Below are positions 1 through 6,585 of a stretch of DNA of 20,748 bases, in pieces. Position 1 is the stretch's first letter. Every line of letters begins with the position of its first letter. The notes beneath the pieces were generated by a model. That model searched no databases. It saw only the letters and a program-made list of their open reading frames with translations, and had not been told where the DNA came from. Source of the DNA: an uncultured Lachnobacterium sp. (GTDB lineage: Bacteria; Bacillota; Clostridia; Lachnospirales; Lachnospiraceae). The DNA lies in assembly GCA_900546625.1 (NCBI GenBank), contig URDU01000043.1, positions 1 through 20,748 on the forward strand, read 5' to 3'. The translations under genes were made by a program, and so were the position numbers.

Positions 1-43
1 TCGACCGCGTCAATTCCGAAATTTCTTTTGTTTCCATCATCAT
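1..43 (-). CDS. N-terminus of an unidentified leftward gene (partial)
   Basis: Three consecutive ATG codons (43-41, 40-38, 37-35) open a reading frame that continues off the left edge and gives MMMETKEISELTRS. A strong AGGAGG lies at 53-48. The second ATG has the best spacing (7 nt), so the true start is probably residue 1 or 2. A good promoter lies upstream at 98-70. The gene is divergent from a YtrA-type GntR regulator, and such regulators often control ABC transporters. An ABC ATPase is therefore a reasonable guess, but 14 residues cannot identify it. Confidence 0.6.
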   Translation of the reverse strand, partial: MMMETKEISELTRS

Positions 44-69
44 AATTCCTCCTCTCGCCATATGTATCT

Positions 70-98
70 ATTGTACTGTATCAGGTATAAGACTTCAA
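70..98 (-). promoter_or_regulatory. Promoter of the partial leftward gene
   Basis: On the minus strand TTGAAG (98-93), 17 nt, then TACAAT (75-70). The -10 element ends about 27 bases before the ATG cluster and 17 bases before the Shine-Dalgarno. Spacing and both hexamers fit a sigma-A promoter. Confidence 0.6.
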
Positions 99-144
99 GA
101 TGCTTTCCTTCCGCCAAAGCTGAGCACACCATCATCAACATCAG

Positions 145-173
145 TTGACATAAAGGATTGTCTGTATTACTAT
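145..173 (+). promoter_or_regulatory. Promoter of the GntR operon
   Basis: A perfect TTGACA (145-150) is followed after 17 nt by TACTAT (168-173). A TATAAT at 175-180 is closer to consensus but is 24 nt from the -35, so TACTAT is the better partner. The leader to the start codon is about 115 nt. Confidence 0.6.
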
Positions 174-183
174 GTATAATACA
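163..183. promoter_or_regulatory. Probable GntR/YtrA-type operator
   Basis: A perfect 7-bp inverted repeat, TGTATTA, 7-nt spacer, TAATACA, overlaps the -10 hexamer of the promoter at 145-173. Dyads of this shape (TGTA..TACA ends) are typical of YtrA-subfamily GntR operators. The position would block RNA polymerase, so autorepression by the regulator starting at 296 is inferred. It could also affect the divergent gene. Confidence 0.6.
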
Positions 184-295
184 AACAATACAATTATATC
201 ACTTGCAAATTTTTATCAGATTACAGCCTGCTCATAAATATTGATGCATTTCAAACAGGCTATGACATATAAACAGTAAGATACAGGAGGTTCAC

Positions 296-679
296 ATGAT
301 AATAGAACTCGACATGTCAAGCAGTACCCCGATATATGTACAGCTTAGAAACCAGATTGTAAAGGGAATAGGCAAAGGCGAGCTAAAGACCGGTGAAAAG
401 CTTCCGACCGTGCGCCAGCTTGCAAGCGATGCCGGTGTAAACACAATGACGGTCAATAAAGCCTATCAGATTTTGAAAAATGAGGGATTTATCCGTACAG
501 ACAGACGGCTCGGCGCTTTTGTGTCGGAATCCATCGCGGATGATACCGACTTCACTGAAAAGCTGGAATCAGAGCTTGAGCTTTTAAGTGCTGAGGCCTG
601 TCTCACCGGAATGAGCCGTGAGGAATTTTTATCAATGTGCGATAAAATGTATTCACAAATGAAACCATGTACCGCTTAG
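296..679 (+). CDS. GntR-family transcriptional regulator, YtrA subfamily
   Basis: This is a 127-residue DNA-binding repressor. The winged helix-turn-helix spans about residues 10-75 (TPIYVQLRNQI, then GEKLPTVRQLASD, then VNTMTVNKAYQ and the wing GFIRTDRRLGAFV). These are the classic GntR signatures. The C-terminal part, about 85-125, is only a short helical segment. That is the YtrA architecture, with no large effector domain such as FadR or HutC carry. The ATG is preceded by AGGAGG 5 nt upstream. The next gene begins 15 nt after the stop, so the two are an operon. YtrA-type regulators usually repress their own operon and linked membrane or ABC transport genes, often in response to cell-envelope stress. 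The inducer here is unknown. Confidence 0.9.
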   Translation: MIIELDMSSSTPIYVQLRNQIVKGIGKGELKTGEKLPTVRQLASDAGVNTMTVNKAYQILKNEGFIRTDRRLGAFVSESIADDTDFTEKLESELELLSAEACLTGMSREEFLSMCDKMYSQMKPCTA

Positions 680-694
680 CAGAGGAGGCTGACT

Positions 695-2095
695 ATGGAA
701 ATTATCATGTTTATTATCTTTATAGTTACAAACCTTTTTATCATACTATGTATGCAATTTGCGTACACATACGCCTATAAATATGAAAATGGCATGTATC
801 TCAATGTACATATTCCATCAGCTCACAAAGAAGATGCCGAAGTAACCGAAATCGTCAACACCGGAAAATGCAAAATGAAACACTTTCAGATTGCCAATGT
901 GATTATCTCCATTGCGATATGCTTTTTTGTTTTTGTTAACATCGCCTTTTTTGTTCTGGTGTATATTGTCTGGATGTTTGCATATATATTTGGAATCATA
1001 CATATTCCAAACAGCTCCCACCAGAAAATGTATGCTCTGAAAATACAAAACGGATGGATAATAGAAGCCCAACGCAAAAAGGTTTATATCGACACCCGCG
1101 TTTCTGCAGAAGCCGGTGCCACGACAGTCAGCTATAAATGGCACGCACTCTTTTTAATTACTGAGCTTGCGGCATATATACCATACTTTATGCTTGGTGA
1201 CGCCCATTACAATATCCTTATGATTTCGCTGTTTTTGTGTTCTGTTTTAATATCCACTCTTTCGCTGGTATTTCATGCTTTTATAAACAAAAGCGAGCGC
1301 CACGTATACAGCATGGATTCAAAGCTCAACCTTATTATCAACAATACTATGAAAAAATATAAAAGCATCGCCATGCTTCTCCTAAGCGGATCAAACGCTG
1401 TCGCATGGATTTATGTAGCATTATACACAGGCATCACCGGATTATTTCCGGCATCATCCTATTATGTTTATATTTTCATTCAGTTAATATCCGTTTTGGG
1501 ATTTATTGTTCCAATTTATATGGGCTTAAACAGAAAGAAGGAACTGCTGTCTGCCAACACCTCACCAATAGATGTGGACGATGATGAATACTGGAAAACC
1601 GGCTACTACTATAATCCCGACGACAAACATATTCTCATTGAAAACCGCATGCAGTCCGGCAACTACACGTTCAATTATGCTAAAAAAGGTGCGTGGATTT
1701 TCACAGGAATAACCGGTGCAATAATAGCCGGCTGTATCATTTTAGTGTTTGTCTGCATGCTTCCTTTGATTAATATACATGAAAAAATCACTCTGACAAA
1801 CAATAACCTTACTATTTCTGCCGGTGGCTATACAAGCGAGATTGATGTAAATGACATCATAGAGCTTATGCTTCTGGACGAGCTGCCGGATGACAGTTTC
1901 CTGCGTACAAACGGAGCCTCTACCGACAGCTACGATATCGGCAGGTACGAAGGACGCACCCTTGGAAAATGCAGCCTGTATGTATTCGACGGATACGCTC
2001 CTATTCTCATGATAAAAACTGATGATACACTGGTGTTTGTAAATTCTAAGGAAGATGGGGAGATAGAGAGGTTGTATGAAGAATTAAGTCAATAA
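695..2095 (+). CDS. DUF5808-like multi-pass membrane protein
   Basis: This 466-residue membrane protein has predicted transmembrane segments at about 2-20, 65-82, 84-102, 150-166, 172-196, 222-244, 255-276 and 333-358. Between the last two is a cytoplasmic-type stretch with the pattern DDDEYWKTG-YYYNPDD-K (about 295-311) and a later G-N-T-F-N-A-K pattern. These are what I know as the DUF5808 motif. The C-terminal 100 residues (about 365-466) are soluble and beta-rich, like a small PH-type domain. AGAGGAGG precedes the ATG. It is co-transcribed with the YtrA-type regulator, a pairing common in Firmicutes in which the membrane protein is thought to act in envelope stress or transport. The actual function is unknown. 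Confidence 0.75.
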   Translation: MEIIMFIIFIVTNLFIILCMQFAYTYAYKYENGMYLNVHIPSAHKEDAEVTEIVNTGKCKMKHFQIANVIISIAICFFVFVNIAFFVLVYIVWMFAYIFGIIHIPNSSHQKMYALKIQNGWIIEAQRKKVYIDTRVSAEAGATTVSYKWHALFLITELAAYIPYFMLGDAHYNILMISLFLCSVLISTLSLVFHAFINKSERHVYSMDSKLNLIINNTMKKYKSIAMLLLSGSNAVAWIYVALYTGITGLFPASSYYVYIFIQLISVLGFIVPIYMGLNRKKELLSANTSPIDVDDDEYWKTGYYYNPDDKHILIENRMQSGNYTFNYAKKGAWIFTGITGAIIAGCIILVFVCMLPLINIHEKITLTNNNLTISAGGYTSEIDVNDIIELMLLDELPDDSFLRTNGASTDSYDIGRYEGRTLGKCSLYVFDGYAPILMIKTDDTLVFVNSKEDGEIERLYEELSQ

Positions 2096-2109
2096 ATTTG
2101 TTCTTTTTA

Positions 2110-2118
2110 TGTTATACT
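2110..2118 (+). promoter_or_regulatory. Extended -10 promoter of the alkyltransferase-like gene
   Basis: TG-T-TATACT matches an extended -10 element and ends 36 nt before the ATG at 2155. No good -35 is visible, which is tolerated by extended -10 promoters. It gives the downstream gene its own transcription start independent of the GntR operon. Confidence 0.4.
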
Positions 2119-2154
2119 GTAATCGTATACCTAAAAAGAAAGCAGGCAAAATCT

Positions 2155-2805
2155 ATGAAAACACGACAAGAAGCATTAGACTACGGCTTATCATTTCCAA
2201 ATACATATCAGGAAGCCCCATTCCACGACCCAAACTGGCAGCTCATCCGCGTAAAGGACAGCAAAAAGGTTTTCCTGTGGACCTACGAGCGCAATGGTTT
2301 TATCAACTTAAATGTCAAGGTATCTCCTGCATGGCGAGACTTCTGGAGAGATGCCTTCCCATCGGTCATCCCCGGCTGGCACCAGAACAAGGACAACTGG
2401 AATACTATCATTCTCGATGGCAGCATACCGGATGATGCTATAAAAAACATGATTGCAGACAGCTATGACCTTGTCACCTATAATCCGACCAGGCTCATAT
2501 ATGAGGCTGTAAAAAGGATTCCAAAGGGCTGTGTTGCCACATATGCACAGGTTGCTGAGCTTGCAGGCAATAAAAAAATGTGCCGGGCTGTCGGCAATGC
2601 CCTGCACAAGAATCCCAATCCTGATGAAATTCCATGCTATAGGGTGGTAAATGCAAAAGGTGAGCTGTCAGGGGCATTTGCCTTCGGTGGAGCCGATGAA
2701 CAAGCTAACCGGCTAATGGATGATGGTATTGAAGTCATAGACGGCAGAGTTGACCTTGATAAATACGGAATACAGATTGTGGATGATGTTATATATGCAA
2801 AATAG
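2155..2805 (+). CDS. MmcQ/YjbR domain fused to an O6-alkylguanine-DNA alkyltransferase-like (MGMT) domain
   Basis: This 216-residue protein has two parts. Residues 1-107 match the MmcQ/YjbR family (FPNTYQEAPFHDPNWQLIRV, later LNVKVSPAWRDFWRDAFPS). Residues 112-205 match the MGMT/Ada alkyltransferase domain: KGCVATYAQVA (Tyr130), CRAVGNALHKNP with Arg144, and the active-site loop IPCYRVV with Cys161. The acceptor cysteine is kept, so transfer of alkyl groups from O6-alkylguanine is possible. However, the usual PCHR histidine is Tyr162, and the glutamate of the relay (LLxxEG) corresponds to Asp190. I place the start at the ATG at 2155. A TTG at 2098 is in frame but would add 19 residues that do not belong to either domain and would overlap the promoter. 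The ribosome site is weak (GCAGG). Confidence 0.8.
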   Translation: MKTRQEALDYGLSFPNTYQEAPFHDPNWQLIRVKDSKKVFLWTYERNGFINLNVKVSPAWRDFWRDAFPSVIPGWHQNKDNWNTIILDGSIPDDAIKNMIADSYDLVTYNPTRLIYEAVKRIPKGCVATYAQVAELAGNKKMCRAVGNALHKNPNPDEIPCYRVVNAKGELSGAFAFGGADEQANRLMDDGIEVIDGRVDLDKYGIQIVDDVIYAK

Positions 2806-2816
2806 AAGCCAGAGAT

Positions 2817-2848
2817 AAAAGCCACTGCATGCATTGCAGCGGCTTTTT
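2817..2848. terminator. Rho-independent terminator, probably bidirectional
   Basis: The arms 2817-2829 and 2835-2847 pair as AAAAGCC and CTGCA around one A-C mismatch, with a 5-nt loop. Five Ts (2844-2848) follow on the plus strand and four Us on the minus strand. It lies between the convergent alkyltransferase-like gene and the beta-galactosidase gene, and can serve both. Confidence 0.8.
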
Positions 2849-2892
2849 GTGTGGCTTTACTATATGCTTTAATTTACATAATTAAGGTTCTC

Positions 2893-4902
2893 TTATAGCG
2901 CCTCCTGAAGTATCTTCACATCCCACTTGTTCATCACATCGCCCTCTTTAGCTGTTTCTCCGGTGATCAGGTCAACCTTTCCGGCAAGGCTTGCAGGGAG
3001 AGTCTGCTTTTCATCAGTGAAATTCATAACATAGTAAAAGCGTGTATTTTCGCTTTCACGGCATGTGATTTCAAGACCTGTCTCTTCAGCAATGACACCT
3101 GATACAGACACTTCATCTGTGGCTTCATCAAGCACCCTTGCAAGTCCGGCTGCTTCAAGCTGTGTGGCAACATAGTATACATGGCCTTTTCCGTAGCTGT
3201 TCTTTGTGACAGCAGGCATTCCTGCATAGAAATCGCTTTCATATGTAGCGAGAACCTCTGCTCCTTCCGTGTGCATCAGGTCGCACAGCAGATTGCATTT
3301 ATATTCTTTTCCATCAGAAAAGCTTACAGTGTTTGACTGTTCAGGTGCGAGCGCGTCAATCTCCTCAACCCAGACACCAGCCATCTCGCGAAGAGGTCCA
3401 GGATATCCGCCCAGATGCACGTTGTCAGACTGGTCCACAATACCACTCATAAATGTGGTGATGAGAGTACCGCCGTTTTTCACAAACTGCTCAAGCTTTT
3501 CCTTCATGCCATCCTTTACCATGTAGAGAACTGGTGCGGCAATCACTTTATACTTTGAAAAATCACCATCAACCGGAATCATATCTACAGAGATATTTTT
3601 ATTATAAAAATACTCATAATAGCGGTGAATCTGGTCAACATATTTAAGGTCCCTGGTAGGTCCGCTTGTGTACTCAAGTGCCCAGTAATTGTCCCAGTCA
3701 AAGATGATTCCCACATCTGACTTATTGCGTGTGCCAAGTGTCCTTGTGCCGAAGCTTTCAAGCTCCCTTCCAAGCTGTGCAGTCTCCTTAAATACCCTTG
3801 TGTCGTCTGTTCCGACATGTGCTATTACAGCACCGTGGAATTTCTCGCAGCCGCCCTTGCTTCGTCTGAGCTGGAAGAACTGGATAGTGTCTGCGCCGTG
3901 GGCTATGGTCTGATAGCTCTGTGCACGCATCTGTCCCGGACGCTTCAATGAATTGTAGTGCTGCCAGTTCTGCTGGCTTGGAGTCTGCTCCATGAGCATG
4001 AAAGGCTCATCCTTAAGACCGCGCATCAGGTCGTGAGTCATCGCAACCATGCTCCATGGTGTGTCATATGCAGGGTAATTATCCCACGAAACGATATCCA
4101 TCTCCTTAGCCCACTTGAAATAGTCAAGTCCCTTGAAGGTACCCATCAGGTTTGTTGTGACAAGCGCATCAGGAATGATAGCTTTTACTGCATCGCGCTC
4201 CAGCTTATAGCAGTTCAGCATGCTGTCAGAGTAAAAACGTCTGTAATCTGTTGATATTCCGGCAAAGCTTGTCATGCCGTCCCATGCCTCCTCGCTGAGC
4301 TCGTTAGGTACGACTATCTCATCCCAGTCATAGAAGGTGTGTCCCCAGAACTCTGTGTTCCAGGCATCATTTACGGCATCAAGAGTCTTGTACTTATCCT
4401 TTAGCCATACACGAAACTGCTTCTGGCAGTTGTCACAGTAGCAGTATCCGCCGTACTCGTTATTGATGTGCCATACAGAAATATTTTTATTGCTGCTATA
4501 GCGTTTTGCGAGCTCTGTCGCAAGAGCCTTTGCGTATTTCTGATATACCAGGGAGTTCGGACAGAAATTGTGTCTGGCTCCAAATTTATGCCGGCGTCCC
4601 TCGTAGTCGGTGCTCATCGTCTCAGGATATTTCTTGACCATCCATGCAGGAAGTGCCGCTGTGGATGTTGCCATGACGATGTCGTATTTTTCTTTTGAGA
4701 GCATATCAACTATCTCGTCGAGCTCTGTGAAATTATACTCATTCTCAGAAGGCTGTATTTTAGCCCATGAAAAAACGTTGATTGTGGCACTGTTGATATG
4801 GGCATCCTTAAAGTATGCCATGTCCTGCTCCCAGACCTCCTTAGGCCACTGGTTTGGATTGTAATCTCCTCCAAAAAGGATTCTTTTGAATTTTGACTGC
4901 AT
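2893..4902 (-). CDS. Beta-galactosidase, glycoside hydrolase family 42
   Basis: This 669-residue enzyme hydrolyses terminal beta-galactosides with retention of configuration. It has no signal peptide, so it is cytoplasmic and acts on imported oligosaccharides. The TIM-barrel begins at once (GGDYNPNQWP, residues 11-20). The acid/base is Glu149 in WHINNEYGG, and the nucleophile is Glu305 in LMEQTPSQ-QNW. The GH42 zinc cluster is present as Cys114, Cys154, Cys156 and Cys159 (YCYCDNC). The trimerisation domain follows at about 390-600, then a small beta-sandwich. Length is normal for the family. The start has GGAGG 6 nt upstream. It is divergent from an AraC-type regulator that probably activates it. 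Natural substrates could be galacto-oligosaccharides or galactan fragments; the sequence does not decide. Confidence 0.93.
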   Translation of the reverse strand: MQSKFKRILFGGDYNPNQWPKEVWEQDMAYFKDAHINSATINVFSWAKIQPSENEYNFTELDEIVDMLSKEKYDIVMATSTAALPAWMVKKYPETMSTDYEGRRHKFGARHNFCPNSLVYQKYAKALATELAKRYSSNKNISVWHINNEYGGYCYCDNCQKQFRVWLKDKYKTLDAVNDAWNTEFWGHTFYDWDEIVVPNELSEEAWDGMTSFAGISTDYRRFYSDSMLNCYKLERDAVKAIIPDALVTTNLMGTFKGLDYFKWAKEMDIVSWDNYPAYDTPWSMVAMTHDLMRGLKDEPFMLMEQTPSQQNWQHYNSLKRPGQMRAQSYQTIAHGADTIQFFQLRRSKGGCEKFHGAVIAHVGTDDTRVFKETAQLGRELESFGTRTLGTRNKSDVGIIFDWDNYWALEYTSGPTRDLKYVDQIHRYYEYFYNKNISVDMIPVDGDFSKYKVIAAPVLYMVKDGMKEKLEQFVKNGGTLITTFMSGIVDQSDNVHLGGYPGPLREMAGVWVEEIDALAPEQSNTVSFSDGKEYKCNLLCDLMHTEGAEVLATYESDFYAGMPAVTKNSYGKGHVYYVATQLEAAGLARVLDEATDEVSVSGVIAEETGLEITCRESENTRFYYVMNFTDEKQTLPASLAGKVDLITGETAKEGDVMNKWDVKILQEAL

Positions 4903-5001
4903 TTTTTACCTCCGTTATGGTATTAACCCCAATATTATGATATTCTTAAACTATAAGTGTGTTTCCTTATGCACTAATCATATAATAGATTTACGGAAAA
5001 T

Positions 5002-5033
5002 AGTATAACATCATAAACCAAATTATATAACAT
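5002..5033. promoter_or_regulatory. GH42/AraC intergenic control region: extended -10 and direct repeats
   Basis: On the minus strand TG-T-TATACT (5010-5002) is an extended -10 element about 100 nt upstream of the beta-galactosidase start. An 8-bp direct repeat, TATAACAT, occurs at 5004-5011 and 5026-5033, 22 bp apart. This is two helical turns, the spacing at which AraC-type proteins bind paired sites. One copy overlaps the -10. Control by the divergent AraC-type protein is inferred. Confidence 0.4.
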
Positions 5034-5066
5034 TCTGAAACTAAACTGTTTTTAAAAGGAGAAATC

Positions 5067-5933
5067 ATGCCTATTTATTTTGGAAGCAATTTCGCAAGAG
5101 AACCGTTTCAATTCGACTCTGTCGGCAACGACTGGGAGCAGGAAAGCGTGACGCGCCCGGAAGGGTATCCGCTGTATCATTATTTACAGACAAAGGAGGG
5201 AGTGGGTGAGGTGACGGTATACAGCAGAAGTCAGGCTGTTTCAGACAGTGCTTTGTCAAACAGTCATACAATTGAGCTGCAAAAAGGGCAGGGGATTCTT
5301 ATTGCTCCAAACGTGCCACACTCCTATCACAATAAAAACATCTCATCCGGCAATACCCTGCCATGGAAAACAGAGTTTGCCACTTTTACAGGGACAATGG
5401 CGGCAGCCTTCAGGGAAATGTTTGATGAAAAGGAATATCGGCTTATTGATGAGAATAAGGGAATTGAGGTGTCGGAAGCGATTAACAAGGCGGTGGAAGA
5501 TTTTAAGGAACGCTCCAGTGATACGCAGATGCTCTCACTCGACTGTTATGGCATCATGCTTTTGCTCTCGGACCAGTCTAACCACACACACGATAGCGAT
5601 GACCAAAGCTATGTGCGTTTTATAAAGCCTGTTATAGATGCTATAGAAGAAAGCTACATGGACGATATCAGCGCCAAGGAGCTTGCTGATCGTGTATTTG
5701 TATCGCAGCAATATCTATCGCGTGTTTTTACGGAGTTTATGAACTGCTCGGTGTATGAGTACCTGACCAACTATCGCATCAATAAAGCCAAGGAATTACT
5801 GCTTATAAACAGAAGGCGCAAGGTGCAGGATATAGCATCTGATGTGGGTTACTCAGATGCCAGCCATTTTATTGTCATGTTCAAGAAACTTACAGGGATG
5901 ACACCGGCGCAGTTTCGGAAGCTGCATATATAA
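5067..5933 (+). CDS. AraC-family transcriptional regulator with cupin-type sensor domain
   Basis: This 288-residue protein has the two-domain AraC layout. Residues about 1-150 form a sugar-sensing cupin-like domain, with the barrel motif GQGILIAPNVPHSYH at about 75-89. Residues about 188-286 contain two helix-turn-helices: ISAKELADRVFVSQQYLSRVF, then VQDIASDVGYSDASHFIVMFKK, ending with the family signature TGMTPAQFRK. The start has AGGAG 5 nt upstream. It is divergent from the GH42 beta-galactosidase gene with 164 bp between them, so regulation of that gene in response to a galactoside or a product is the natural inference. No terminator directly follows; its transcript may run on to the terminator at 6543-6584. 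Confidence 0.9.
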   Translation: MPIYFGSNFAREPFQFDSVGNDWEQESVTRPEGYPLYHYLQTKEGVGEVTVYSRSQAVSDSALSNSHTIELQKGQGILIAPNVPHSYHNKNISSGNTLPWKTEFATFTGTMAAAFREMFDEKEYRLIDENKGIEVSEAINKAVEDFKERSSDTQMLSLDCYGIMLLLSDQSNHTHDSDDQSYVRFIKPVIDAIEESYMDDISAKELADRVFVSQQYLSRVFTEFMNCSVYEYLTNYRINKAKELLLINRRRKVQDIASDVGYSDASHFIVMFKKLTGMTPAQFRKLHI

Positions 5934-6019
5934 GAGGATGCAACTGTTTCTGATATTAATAGGGTTTGATGTTAAGATATATTTATCAGAAAATATGGTA
6001 CAAAAATGAATAGCTACAA

Positions 6020-6048
6020 TTGTTTTATAAGAATTAGGAAGTGATAAT
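6020..6048 (+). promoter_or_regulatory. Promoter pointing into the tandem repeat array
   Basis: TTGTTT (6020-6025), 17 nt, GATAAT (6043-6048). Both hexamers and the spacing fit sigma-A. The predicted start at about 6055 lies just before the repeats, and no convincing protein gene follows before the terminator at 6543-6584. Confidence 0.5.
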
Positions 6049-6069
6049 ATGAGTGATAGAAACCGGATA

Positions 6070-6405
6070 TTTTTTGAGCTGTTTTGGGGTTTTTAGTGAT
6101 TTCAGCTACTTTTTCCCTGGTCTTTTCCGGATTTTGGGCTAGGTTGGGGAGCTGTTTTGTGGATTTCAGCGGTTTCAGCTACCTTTTTTGGAGATTTTTC
6201 CGGCTGTTTCGCTGGTTTTGGGGAGCTATTTTGTGGATTTCAGCGGTTTCAGCTACTTTTTTCCGGAATTTTTCCGGCTGTTTCGCTGTGGTTGGGGAGC
6301 TGTTTTGTGGATTTCAGCAGTTTCAGCTACTTTTTTCCAGAATTTTTCCAGCTTTTGGGCTGGATTGGGGTGCTGTTTTAGAAGTTTTATGGATTACAGC
6401 TACCC
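6070..6405. repeat. Tandem array of a 73-74 bp repeat, about 4.5 copies
   Basis: Equivalent points (GGGGAGCTG and its variants) recur at about 6073, 6146, 6220, 6294 and 6367, so the period is 73 to 74 bp. The second and third copies are nearly identical for the first 35 bases (GGGGAGCT-TTTTGTGGATTTCAG-CGGTTTCAGCTAC). The first and last copies are diverged or partial, the usual pattern in an array expanding from its centre. The plus strand is T- and G-rich. There are no unique spacers, so it is not CRISPR. Confidence 0.85.
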
Positions 6406-6542
6406 AAGGTCTGTCTGCTATCAACCTATGGCTATTGTACATTGTGCTAATTTAGTGTAGGGAATATTATGCTAAAGAATAAAAATGATTTGATAATGCA
6501 GAGAGTATAGTAGCTGCAATCATTGAATATATGCGTAAAAAC

Positions 6543-6584
6543 AACAGTGGAACCATTGTTTAAGTAAATGGTTCCACTGTTTTT
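6543..6584. terminator. Strong bidirectional terminator with a 15-bp stem
   Basis: The arms 6543-6557 and 6567-6581 are perfect complements over 15 bp (AACAGTGGAACCATT), with a 9-nt loop. The plus strand ends in five Ts (6580-6584). The minus strand has TTTTT shortly after the hairpin. It sits two bases from the stop codon of the leftward surface-protein gene and also closes the rightward repeat/AraC transcription. Confidence 0.92.
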
Positions 6585-6585
6585 A

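Larger units (their letters stand above)
6055..6584 (+). ncRNA. Candidate repeat-built non-coding RNA, about 530 nt
   Basis: A sigma-A-like promoter (6020-6048) and a strong intrinsic terminator (6543-6584) bracket about 530 nt whose core is four to five copies of a 73-74 bp unit. The unit length is not a multiple of three, so it cannot keep one peptide repeat in frame. All three forward frames are open simply because the repeat lacks stops. Within each unit I see potential helices: AGCUG with CAGCU across the first half, and a 3' hairpin CCGGC with GCUGG. In the fourth unit the hairpin's G-U pair becomes A-U (CCAGC with GCUGG), which keeps the stem. The upstream ATG at 6049 gives only 15 residues. 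Expression and function are inferred, not shown. Confidence 0.4.

Noticed and set aside
2098..2154. Upstream TTG start adding 19 residues to the alkyltransferase-like protein
   Set aside because: The extension covers a promoter element, lacks a ribosome site and is outside both domains. The ATG at 2155 gives a normal N-terminus for the MmcQ/YjbR domain.
6049..6096. 15-codon ORF (MSDRNRIFFELFWGF) at the array start
   Set aside because: It starts at the end of the proposed -10 element and enters the repeat, so it would not be on the transcript from that promoter. No conservation can be judged.
6070..6405. CRISPR array
   Set aside because: The units are contiguous, without unique spacers, and no cas genes are near.
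6084..6460. Three overlapping forward reading frames of 74-123 codons through the repeat array
   Set aside because: All three frames are open because the repeat has few stop codons. The peptides are rich in Phe, Trp and Cys, the period is not a multiple of three, and the starts lack ribosome sites.
6496..6562. Protein-like stretch FDNAESIVAAIIEYMRKN and following residues, before a TAA
   Set aside because: It has no start codon after the upstream in-frame TGA and overlaps the terminator stem. It could be a decayed gene end, but about 22 codons are not enough to call one.
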